The notes below the pieces were generated by a model, which did no database searches, was not told where the DNA came from, and was given only the letters and a program-made list of their open reading frames with translations. Source: Flavobacterium sp. (GTDB lineage: Bacteria > Bacteroidota > Bacteroidia > Flavobacteriales > Flavobacteriaceae). From it: a DNA stretch of 7,971 bases. Within the stretch, counting starts at the first letter, position 1, and each line of letters starts with the position of its first letter. The position numbers and the translations under genes are program-made. The stretch spans positions 1 to 7,971 of the forward strand of contig JANJWE010000075.1 in assembly GCA_024709705.1 (NCBI GenBank). Reading direction: 5' to 3'. Positions 1-5,640 of the stretch are shown piece after piece.

Positions 1-88
1 GTGCCTCAGCTGTGAATTCTGTTTTTTGAGCTTTTGAACAAGAGAAAAAGCCAAAAGCCAAACAAATTGAAAAGAGAATTTTTTTCAT
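1..88 (-). CDS. Exported protein or lipoprotein, N-terminus only (partial)
   Basis: The frame opens with ATG at 88 and runs off the left edge, giving 29 residues. They form a classical signal sequence: MKK, a hydrophobic stretch (about residues 4-15), then FFSC with Cys17, followed by SKAQKTEF. This can be read as a lipobox with lipidated Cys17 or as a signal peptidase I site after Ala20 (SKA-Q). The protein is therefore expected in the periplasm or anchored to a membrane. It is the last visible gene of the minus-strand run and lies 81 bp after the ABC permease, with a possible promoter of its own at 108-115. From memory, flavobacterial TlpA-like thioredoxins begin in a similar way and sit near BT_3928 genes, but no catalytic motif is inside the window, so that identity is only a guess. 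Confidence 0.72.
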   Translation of the reverse strand, partial: MKKILFSICLAFGFFSCSKAQKTEFTAEA

Positions 89-107
89 TACAAAAATTTT
101 TTATTTA

Positions 108-115
108 CAAATTTA
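108..115 (-). promoter_or_regulatory. Candidate flavobacterial -7 promoter element
   Basis: On the minus strand this reads TAAATTTG, a match to the Bacteroidota consensus TAnnTTTG. It ends 19 nt before the ATG at 88. The -33 element is poor: TTA instead of TTG, with 18 nt spacing. It could drive the partial exported-protein gene independently of the upstream operon. In AT-rich DNA such matches also arise by chance. Confidence 0.35.
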
Positions 116-169
116 CGATAACAATGAGTACCTAATCCTAAAAAACTGCTAATTATATTCGCAATCGAT

Positions 170-1246
170 TTAGTTTAACCGAATTTTGGGATCCAAATAG
201 GCATAGATTAAATCTACTATACTATTAATAAATACAAAAATTGTAGCAATTACGAGTACAGAACCCATGATAACAGGTAAATCTAAGTTATTGAGAGCTT
301 CAACGATTTCTTTGCCAAGTCCGTTCCACCCGAATATGTATTCTACAAATACCGCACCGGCAAGCATTGAAGCAAACCAACCGGATAAGGCCGTTACAAC
401 CGGATTTAAAGAGTTTTTTAAGGCATGTCTGGTAATAATCTGATATTTAGAAAGTCCTTTTGCTTTTGCAGTCCGAATGTAATCCTGAGTAAAGGTTTCT
501 AAGAGAGAATTTCGCATTAGCTGTATTACCACGCCCAAAGGTCTAATGCCCAAAACAAAAGCTGGTAAGACTACATTTTTCAATTGGATGTATTTCCCAT
601 TTCCCAAATCATCAACTTCATATAAACTCCCCGTCATGTTAAACCCCGTATATTTATGCCAAACAAAGCCTACTAACCAAGCTACAAGTATGGCACTGAA
701 AAAAGAAGGAATACTCATGCCTAGAGTACTTAAAAGAGCAATCAATCGATCTAGTAGAGAATCTTTATAAATTGCAGAAACAATTCCTAAAGATATTCCA
801 AAAACGATAGCAATCATAATTGACAGTAAAGCTAAAAGAATAGTATTGGGTAACGTATTACCTATAATGGTAGTCACTTTTTTTCCGCTTTTTTGAAAAC
901 TTTCCCTCAAGTATGGGGTTTTTATCACACATTTTATTTGTGAAATTGAAAATAAGGGCAGGTAATTGTATTTGTCTTCACTCAAAAAAGTGTAATCTTC
1001 TTTTTGAGTACTGTGCCATGAAATAGGTGATAGGTCATTGATGTAATAGGCAAATTGAGTCGACAGAGGTTTGTCAAAACCATACTTTTTTTTGATAAGT
1101 AGTAATTGTTCTGAATTTTCATTTTGATCCAACATCATACGAGCCGGGTCTCCGGGTAAAATATTAAATAATACAAAAACTACAGCAACTACTCCTAAAA
1201 GCGTGAGTAAAGCATACCCTATTTTATATATCACATATCGCAACAA
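170..1246 (-). CDS. ABC transporter permease, DppB/OppB family
   Basis: This 358-residue inner-membrane permease belongs to the dipeptide/oligopeptide/nickel (DppB-like) family of ABC importers. TM1 (about 9-30) runs into the family signature FNILPGDPA (27-35). About 60 extra-cytoplasmic residues follow (60-120), and then the BPD_transp_1 core with TM segments near 132-158, 168-195, 224-243, 286-305 and 325-350. The cytoplasmic EAA loop that contacts the ATPase is at 255-281 and contains DYIRTAKAKGLS. The start appears to be TTG (1246-1244) followed by a second TTG. There is no in-frame ATG before Met37, and using that would delete TM1. An in-frame stop at 1276-1274 bounds the possible start. 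It begins 1 nt after the stop of the 65-residue membrane protein. No ATPase, second permease or binding-protein gene is visible nearby, so partners must be elsewhere and the substrate cannot be assigned. Confidence 0.9.
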   Translation of the reverse strand: MLRYVIYKIGYALLTLLGVVAVVFVLFNILPGDPARMMLDQNENSEQLLLIKKKYGFDKPLSTQFAYYINDLSPISWHSTQKEDYTFLSEDKYNYLPLFSISQIKCVIKTPYLRESFQKSGKKVTTIIGNTLPNTILLALLSIMIAIVFGISLGIVSAIYKDSLLDRLIALLSTLGMSIPSFFSAILVAWLVGFVWHKYTGFNMTGSLYEVDDLGNGKYIQLKNVVLPAFVLGIRPLGVVIQLMRNSLLETFTQDYIRTAKAKGLSKYQIITRHALKNSLNPVVTALSGWFASMLAGAVFVEYIFGWNGLGKEIVEALNNLDLPVIMGSVLVIATIFVFINSIVDLIYAYLDPKIRLN

Positions 1247-1247
1247 A

Positions 1248-1445
1248 TCAGTTATCTTTTTTTGGTTTAAGTACTAAACGAGCTAAAATTCCAATTCCTA
1301 TTAAAAACCAAATAACAATTCCTACTATTTGAGTCCCAATTCGGGGTATTAAACCCGAATTTGTAGTTTTAAATACGAGAAAGTAACCTACATACAACAT
1401 ATATATTAGAGCAACTAGCTTACCAAAATTAAGTGCCGTTTTCAT
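1248..1445 (-). CDS. Small two-helix membrane protein, unknown function
   Basis: This 65-residue protein has an ATG start at 1445. It has two predicted membrane helices (about 8-25 and 36-58), a short loop with TTNSGLIPRIG between them, and a basic tail (KPKKDN). By the positive-inside rule both ends are probably cytoplasmic. It lies 1 nt downstream of the BT_3928-family gene and 1 nt upstream of the ABC permease, so it is almost certainly co-transcribed with both and perhaps translationally coupled to them. I recognise no family. The tight packing suggests a real gene. It may act with either membrane neighbour, but that is inference from position. Confidence 0.75.
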   Translation of the reverse strand: MKTALNFGKLVALIYMLYVGYFLVFKTTNSGLIPRIGTQIVGIVIWFLIGIGILARLVLKPKKDN

Positions 1446-1446
1446 T

Positions 1447-2553
1447 TTATTTTAGATTAACCTTATCAATATCGTTGTAGTGTTTTTTGTCAACAATTGT
1501 TCCTTTTTCTAATACTACAATACTTGGATTAGCTCTTTCTATTGTTTTTAGAGTGGTAGCATCGCAAAAATAAAAATCAAAGGAAAATTGGTATTTCTTT
1601 TTAAACGTTTGAATGGTTTCTTCATCAGAAGCAGTCATCCCAATAACGGTGTATCCTTTTTGATTGGCTTTTTGACTAAATTCTTCCAATTTACTTAGAC
1701 CTTCATCGCTTGCTTTATCTAAGTTGTAAGCTAACAATAAAACAACTTTGGGTTCGTTCAAAATTTCTTCAGCATAATTGTTTCCATTGAGTTCAATGGT
1801 AAAATCATGAATAGGAGGGATGTAACCTTGTTTGATGAGCTTATCTTTTCGATCTACAAATTCGGCAGTTTCCGGTACTTTGTTTGCCATCACATCAGCT
1901 TGACTGAATTCGGTATCAACGCCATTAACTTTGTAAATAAAAATCATTTCGTATTCAGACATTGGTGCACCTTCCGGAATTTCCATGCCTTTTTGAATAT
2001 TGGTACCCACGGCATAAGCTCTAAAATCGATGTATGGTAAATGCATTAAAACTTGATAAGCTATAAATAAACATGCTATATAGGCAAATAAAACGGTTAA
2101 GTTTTGAGCTGATTTTCCAAAGATAGGTTGAACGTATTTGATATTTAGGACTAAAATTAAGATTAAAACCAATAAAATAACATCTTTGGTAAACGACTCC
2201 CAAGGTGTTAGTTTTAAGGCATCTCCAAAACAACCACAATCTGTTACTTTATTAAAATAGGCCGAATAGAAGGTTAGAAATGTAAAAAATACAATCATTA
2301 ACAAAAGACTCCAAATGGTAAATTTAGGTTTAAACCCAATTAAAAGCATAACTCCTAATACCACCTCAAAAATTACAACAACTACAGCAATCATCAATGC
2401 TAATGGAACCAATGACGGAAAATTTAGTACACCTTCTGAGAAATATTCCTCCAATTTAAAGGAAAAACCAACAGGGTCATTTAATTTGATTAAACCTGAA
2501 AATATGAACAAAAGGCCAACGAGAATTCGAGCAATATGGGTAATGAGTTTCAT
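1447..2553 (-). CDS. BT_3928 family protein (DoxX-like membrane domain plus thioredoxin-like domain)
   Basis: This 368-residue protein has two parts. Residues 1-175 are a DoxX/MauE-like membrane domain with about five hydrophobic segments (near 7-22, 48-73, 78-100, 124-142, 152-172), beginning with the typical RILVGLLFIFSGLIKLNDP. The conserved CGCFG motif is at 106-110 in a loop after the third segment. After a linker, residues 250-368 look like a thioredoxin/AhpC-type fold: PKVVLLLAYNL where the active-site strand is expected, YTVIGMTAS (301-309), a lone Cys330 in YFCD, and NPSIVVL (342-348), which supplies the usual cis-proline position. The CxxC active site is missing. The family is common in Bacteroidota and its biochemistry is, to my knowledge, unresolved. 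A role in membrane-linked thiol chemistry is inferred. The gene starts at ATG 2553, 15 bp after the DUF1599 gene, and ends 1 nt before the small membrane protein. Confidence 0.88.
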   Translation of the reverse strand: MKLITHIARILVGLLFIFSGLIKLNDPVGFSFKLEEYFSEGVLNFPSLVPLALMIAVVVVIFEVVLGVMLLIGFKPKFTIWSLLLMIVFFTFLTFYSAYFNKVTDCGCFGDALKLTPWESFTKDVILLVLILILVLNIKYVQPIFGKSAQNLTVLFAYIACLFIAYQVLMHLPYIDFRAYAVGTNIQKGMEIPEGAPMSEYEMIFIYKVNGVDTEFSQADVMANKVPETAEFVDRKDKLIKQGYIPPIHDFTIELNGNNYAEEILNEPKVVLLLAYNLDKASDEGLSKLEEFSQKANQKGYTVIGMTASDEETIQTFKKKYQFSFDFYFCDATTLKTIERANPSIVVLEKGTIVDKKHYNDIDKVNLK

Positions 2554-2568
2554 GTTTTTAATTTTTTG

Positions 2569-3114
2569 TTATTTAGTGTGTAAACCTAAGTGAATTAGAG
2601 CAAAAACTGCATAGTTTATCATATCTTGATAATTAGCATCGATACCTTCGGATACTAAAGTTTTTCCTTCATTATTTTCAATTTGTTTTACTCTAAGAAT
2701 TTTTTGTAAAATCAAATCGGTTAAAGAGCTAACTCTCATATCTCTCCAAGCTTCACCGTAATCGTGATTTTTGTTTTCCATTAACAATTTGGTTTCGCTA
2801 ATTTTTTGATCGTATCGTTTTTGAGCTTCTTCCAGATTCAAATCGGGTTGATCAACAACACCCAATTCCAATTGGATTAAAGCCATAACCGAATAATTGA
2901 TAATCCCAATGAATTCTGAAGTTTCGTCTTCATCTATTTTACGTACTTCATTTTGTTGAAGACTCCGAATTCTTTGAGCCTTTATGTAAATTTGATCTGT
3001 CAAGGAGGGTAATCTTAAAATCCGCCAAGCACTTCCGTAGTCTTTCATTTTTTTACTGTAAAGCAATCGGCAGGCATCTATAACTTTATCATATTCTTGA
3101 GAAGTAGTATTCAT
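2569..3114 (-). CDS. DUF1599 domain protein with two tandem repeats
   Basis: This soluble, largely alpha-helical protein of 181 residues contains two copies of one domain, offset by about 93 residues. Copy 1 has KDYGSAWRILRLPSLTD (24-40) and INYSVMALIQLELG (72-85). Copy 2 has HDYGEAWRDMRVSSLTD (117-133) and INYAVFALIHLGL (166-178). The shared core is DYGxAWRxxRxxSLTD followed by a helix beginning with INY. DUF1599 has, as I recall, also been catalogued as a nucleotide-modification-associated domain because of phage contexts, but no activity is established. There is no signal peptide, so a cytoplasmic location is expected. The ATG at 3114 lies 26 nt downstream of a candidate promoter element, making this the first gene of the left operon. 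The gene next downstream encodes the BT_3928 protein. Confidence 0.9.
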   Translation of the reverse strand: MNTTSQEYDKVIDACRLLYSKKMKDYGSAWRILRLPSLTDQIYIKAQRIRSLQQNEVRKIDEDETSEFIGIINYSVMALIQLELGVVDQPDLNLEEAQKRYDQKISETKLLMENKNHDYGEAWRDMRVSSLTDLILQKILRVKQIENNEGKTLVSEGIDANYQDMINYAVFALIHLGLHTK

Positions 3115-3130
3115 TATTGGATTATATTTG
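3097..3130 (+). promoter_or_regulatory. Candidate promoter for folP
   Basis: TATATTTG at 3123-3130 matches the Bacteroidota -7 consensus TAnnTTTG. TTG at 3097-3099 could be the -33 element with 23 nt spacing, the upper end of the accepted range. Transcription would begin near 3136, giving a 5' leader of about 60 nt before the folP ATG at 3196. The -33 part lies inside the start of the divergent DUF1599 gene. Confidence 0.45.
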
Positions 3131-3140
3131 TAATGTTTTT

Positions 3141-3148
3141 CAAAAATA
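3141..3148 (-). promoter_or_regulatory. Candidate promoter for the DUF1599 operon
   Basis: On the minus strand this reads TATTTTTG, a match to TAnnTTTG, 26 nt before the ATG at 3114. A degenerate -33 (TTA, 18 nt spacing) lies upstream. The predicted start of transcription near 3135 almost coincides with that of the opposing folP promoter. Confidence 0.42.
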
Positions 3149-3195
3149 CAATTTTCAGAATAAGTTTAAGCTACTTTAAATTCTTTTTTTAAGAT

Positions 3196-4020
3196 ATGCT
3201 CATCAATTGTAAAGGTACTTTAATGGATTTGTCTTCCCCCAAAGTTATGGGAATACTCAATTGTACACCTGATTCTTTTTTTGATGGTGGAAAAAACAAT
3301 TCCATAAAAGTTGCTTTAGACAAGGTAAGTCAATGGCTTGAGGAAGGTATTGATATTTTAGATCTCGGAGCTTATTCCAGCAAACCCAATGCTGCATTTG
3401 TTACTGAAAATGAAGAGATAGAACGTTTGAGTCCCATATTGAAAGCGGTGGTTAAAGAGTTTCCTCAACTTTGTATTTCTGTAGACACATTTAGAAGTGC
3501 TGTTGCCCGTTTTGCTTTAGAAGAAGGGGTTTCAATCGTTAATGATATTTCCTCCGGAAATTTAGATTCAGAAATGATGAAAACAGTGGCTCATTACCAA
3601 GTTCCGTATATTATGATGCATATGCGAGGTACGCCGCAAACTATGTTTCAGCATACGGATTACTATAATTTAGTTCAGGAAATTTTGTTCTATTTTTCAG
3701 AAAAAGTAGCATTGGCTCGAAGTTATGGTATCAATGATTTGATAGTAGATCCCGGTTTTGGATTTTCAAAAAATACCACACAAAACTTTGAATTACTTCA
3801 GAAATTGAATTTTTTTAAAACCTTACCTTTACCCTTGTTAGTAGGAATTTCTCGTAAGTCAATGATATATAAAACCTTGAATGTTTCACCTCAAGAGGCA
3901 CTCAATGGCACTACGGCTTTGCACATGTTAGCTTTATTACAAGGAGCATCTATACTACGTGTTCATGATGTCAAAGAAGCGAAAGAATGTATACAACTAT
4001 TTACTCAAATGCAATTTTAA
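3196..4020 (+). CDS. folP: Dihydropteroate synthase
   Basis: FolP condenses 6-hydroxymethyl-7,8-dihydropterin diphosphate with p-aminobenzoate to give dihydropteroate in folate synthesis, and it is the target of sulfonamides. At 274 residues it has the usual length for a TIM-barrel DHPS. Motifs in order: VMGILNCTPDSFFDGG (17-32, diphosphate-binding Asn22 and loop 1), DLGAYSSKPNA (56-66, loop 2), ISVDTF (94-99), VNDIS (115-119), YIMMHMRGTP (138-147), VDPGFGFSKNTTQN (184-197), GISRKSM (217-223, phosphate-binding Ser/Arg/Lys), NGTTALH (237-243) and RVHDV (255-259). Loop 2 carries Lys63-Pro64-Asn65 where most enzymes have Arg-Pro-Gly. The ATG at 3196 gives the expected short N-terminus. The gene is divergent from the DUF1599 gene and is followed after 2 bp by a lipoprotein gene. 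In many Bacteroidota the folP neighbour is, from memory, a diadenylate cyclase, which is not here. Confidence 0.96.
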   Translation: MLINCKGTLMDLSSPKVMGILNCTPDSFFDGGKNNSIKVALDKVSQWLEEGIDILDLGAYSSKPNAAFVTENEEIERLSPILKAVVKEFPQLCISVDTFRSAVARFALEEGVSIVNDISSGNLDSEMMKTVAHYQVPYIMMHMRGTPQTMFQHTDYYNLVQEILFYFSEKVALARSYGINDLIVDPGFGFSKNTTQNFELLQKLNFFKTLPLPLLVGISRKSMIYKTLNVSPQEALNGTTALHMLALLQGASILRVHDVKEAKECIQLFTQMQF

Positions 4021-4022
4021 GA

Positions 4023-4739
4023 ATGAAAAAAGTACTCTTATTGTTTCTGGTTTCCATCTGCTTTTCATGTCAAAAAGAAGTTCAATTGGTAAAATCAGAT
4101 CGCACCATAGATTCTACAGTTGTAGATCACACACCCGTGTATATCTTTTTTGAATCATCAGCTAAAGATACAATAGCCGATGTTAATCGAAAAAACACTA
4201 TTGGAACAACAAATTGGATTTTTCATGTGGATAAACGCTTGCCATTGCAAAAAGCAATTCCCGAAATTGTGGCACTTCAAGACAAAAGAAAAAAGGCTCA
4301 GTTTCACACGAATGAAAATGCCCAAAACTACTTTTCGTATACCGATAGTATTCAAGGAAAATTGGCATTTATTCCTTTTACAAAAACCAGTTTTACATAC
4401 AATTCTTATTTTTCTACAAGCTATGTCAAAGAGAATCCGGATTATCACATTCACTTCAATACTTTTTCTGTAAATTTTAAAAATAAGAATAAGATTACCG
4501 TAGATGGTAATGAAGTCGAGCCAAAAGAGTTACTCGATTTTCTTAAAGAGTATACCACATTTTCAAATTCTGAAAAGCCAATTCTAATTTATTTGAACTT
4601 TGATGAGCGTCTTTCATTTGATACGTACTTAGCTCAAATAATTGCTCTTAAATCTATTGAAAATGATAGAATTACGATTGCACCGGTTCATTTTATTTAT
4701 GACAATTCCAAAATTCAAAATTGCGACTGTACCTTGTAA
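4023..4739 (+). CDS. Lipoprotein with an ExbD/TolR-like C-terminal region
   Basis: This 238-residue protein begins with a lipoprotein signal, MKKVLLLFLVSICFSC, with Cys16 as the lipidation site followed by QKE. I chose the ATG at 4023, 2 nt after the folP stop, because it puts the signal sequence at the N-terminus. An upstream ATG at 3987 would add 12 non-hydrophobic residues and lies inside folP. After the signal come TPVYIFFESSAKD (37-49), WIFHVDKRLPL (65-75) and NYFSYTDSI (102-110). Residues 158-225 have the order typical of ExbD/TolR periplasmic domains: ITVDGNEV, a helix, PILIYLNFDERLSFDTYL, a helix, then ITIAPVHF. The protein ends with a Cys-Asp-Cys motif (234-236). I know of no named family. 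The ExbD-like reading rests on pattern only, and unlike ExbD it has a lipid anchor instead of a transmembrane helix. It is probably co-transcribed with folP. Confidence 0.82.
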   Translation: MKKVLLLFLVSICFSCQKEVQLVKSDRTIDSTVVDHTPVYIFFESSAKDTIADVNRKNTIGTTNWIFHVDKRLPLQKAIPEIVALQDKRKKAQFHTNENAQNYFSYTDSIQGKLAFIPFTKTSFTYNSYFSTSYVKENPDYHIHFNTFSVNFKNKNKITVDGNEVEPKELLDFLKEYTTFSNSEKPILIYLNFDERLSFDTYLAQIIALKSIENDRITIAPVHFIYDNSKIQNCDCTL

Positions 4740-4756
4740 TATAGTTTTTTTTGCAC

Positions 4757-5230
4757 TTATTGATGGTGGTAAGGCTCGTTTCTTAAGATAGTAAAACCGC
4801 GGTATACTTGTTCTACAAAAAAAAGACGTACCATTTGGTGGGAAAAAGTCATTTGTGATAAAGCTATTTTTTGTTGGGCTTTTTGATAAACATTTTCCGA
4901 AAATCCATAGGGACCTCCAATTACAAATACTATGGTTTTGATGCCGGCATTCATTTTTTTTTGGAGTTCATTTGCAAAAGAGAGGCTGCTAAAACTTTTT
5001 CCGTTTTCGTCTAAGAGAACCAAAAAATCAGTTGGGTTAATTTTTGATAAAATCAATTCACCTTCTTTTTCTTTTTGTTGAATTTCGGATAAATTTTTGA
5101 CATTTTTTAGGTCGGGTATAATTTCCAATTCAAATTTTACATAATGGGATAATCGCTTTACGTAGGTTTCTATTAAAGATTGAAGATTTTTATCGTCTGT
5201 TTTGCCTATAGCGATTAACTTAATATTCAT
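4757..5230 (-). CDS. rlmH: 23S rRNA (pseudouridine(1915)-N(3))-methyltransferase RlmH
   Basis: RlmH methylates pseudouridine 1915 in helix 69 of 23S rRNA on assembled ribosomes, using SAM. It is a small SPOUT-class enzyme that acts as a dimer. The 157-residue length is typical. Family features: N-terminal MNIKLIAIGK (1-10), LLDENGKSFSS (72-82), the SAM-binding glycine segment VFVIGGPYGF (101-110), ALSQMTFSHQMVR (123-135) and the C-terminal RNEPYHH (150-156), which closes the active site. The ATG at 5230 gives the canonical MNIKL start. An in-frame TTG at 5251 would add seven residues but overlaps the candidate promoter. The gene is convergent with the folP-lipoprotein pair (17 bp between stop codons) and divergent from rnpB. 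Confidence 0.96.
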   Translation of the reverse strand: MNIKLIAIGKTDDKNLQSLIETYVKRLSHYVKFELEIIPDLKNVKNLSEIQQKEKEGELILSKINPTDFLVLLDENGKSFSSLSFANELQKKMNAGIKTIVFVIGGPYGFSENVYQKAQQKIALSQMTFSHQMVRLFFVEQVYRGFTILRNEPYHHQ

Positions 5231-5248
5231 AGGGTATTTTTTGAAGTA

Positions 5249-5256
5249 CAAAGTTA
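5249..5256 (-). promoter_or_regulatory. Candidate -7 promoter element for rlmH
   Basis: On the minus strand this reads TAACTTTG, matching TAnnTTTG. It ends 18 nt before the rlmH ATG, so transcription would start about 12 nt upstream of the start codon. No TTG -33 element is seen at the expected spacing, so the site would be weak or rely on other contacts. Confidence 0.35.
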
Positions 5257-5306
5257 TTTTTTTTCATTTAGATATTCGATTCTTCTAAAATCTAATTTAT
5301 AAAAGT

Positions 5307-5314
5307 TATTTTTG
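5307..5314 (+). promoter_or_regulatory. Promoter -7 element of rnpB
   Basis: TATTTTTG matches the Bacteroidota -7 consensus TAnnTTTG. It lies four bases before GCAGACC at 5319, where the mature RNase P RNA is expected to begin from its pairing with the 3' end. The usual 5-7 nt distance puts transcription start at about 5319-5321. The -33 element is imperfect: TTC at 5283-5285 with 21 nt spacing. Confidence 0.6.
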
Positions 5315-5318
5315 CACC

Positions 5319-5640
5319 GCAGACCGCCTTATCGCTTTTGCATTTTGCAAAGGAGGAAAGTCCGGACACCAAAGAGTAGCATAACGGGTAACGCCCGTCC
5401 GTTCGTTAAAGCGAATGAGGACTAGTGCAACAGAAAGGATGTACAGTTCGGCTGTAGTGAAATCAGGTAAACTCTATGCGGTGAAATGCCATGTATATCA
5501 ACGTTCCGGTTTTCGGATAAGGGCTACTCGTCCGATGTTGAAGGGTAGGCAGCTAGATCTCGTTGGCAACAACGCGACCAGATAAATGATAAGGATTTGT
5601 TTCGGCAAATACAGAATCCGGCTTACAGGTCTGCTTTTTT
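5319..5640 (+). ncRNA. rnpB: RNase P RNA (type A)
   Basis: This is the catalytic RNA of ribonuclease P, which cleaves 5' leaders from pre-tRNAs together with the RnpA protein. The ends pair to form P1: GCAGACC at 5319-5325 with GGTCTGC at 5628-5634. The universal core is visible: CR-I GAGGAAAGTCCGGAC at 5353-5367 and CR-V ACAGAATCCGGCTTA at 5611-5625 form P4. GGTAAACTC at 5467-5475 is the L15 element whose GGT pairs with tRNA CCA. GGGTAGGC lies near 5544-5551. A small TTTGCA/TGCAAA hairpin near 5336-5350 is probably P3. The length of about 316 nt to the end of P1 is normal for Bacteroidota. The exact ends are inferred from pairing. It is divergent from rlmH, and its T-run meets the stop codon of the opposing lipoprotein gene. 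Confidence 0.95.
5628..5640 (+). terminator. 3' end of rnpB with T-run
   Basis: GGTCTGC, the 3' strand of P1, is followed directly by six T residues (5635-5640). This may act as the intrinsic terminator or processing point of rnpB. It is not a classic local GC-rich hairpin, because the partner strand lies at the far 5' end of the RNA. The last two T residues belong to the stop codon of the convergent gene on the minus strand. Confidence 0.4.

Noticed and set aside
89..169. Possible terminator or small RNA after the permease gene
   Set aside because: It contains only AT-rich sequence with a short AAAAATTTTT palindrome; no stable stem was found.
546..770. Plus-strand open frame of 74 codons
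   Set aside because: It lies wholly inside the ABC permease gene on the other strand and has no family-like sequence.
1807..2593. Several open frames opposite or out of frame with the BT_3928 gene
   Set aside because: They are shadows of a well-supported coding region, with low-complexity or cysteine/phenylalanine-rich translations and no motifs.
3987..4022. Earlier start (ATG at 3987) for the lipoprotein after folP
   Set aside because: It would overlap folP by 34 bp and put 12 polar residues ahead of the signal peptide.
4158..4473. Open frames on both strands within the folP-downstream lipoprotein gene
   Set aside because: The lipoprotein frame has a signal sequence and a coherent domain pattern; the alternatives have none.
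4740..4756. Possible bidirectional terminator between the convergent lipoprotein and rlmH genes
   Set aside because: The 17-bp gap contains a T-run but no convincing hairpin on either strand.
5231..5251. TTG-initiated N-terminal extension of rlmH
   Set aside because: The canonical RlmH start is MNIKL at the ATG at 5230, and the extension overlaps a candidate -7 promoter element.
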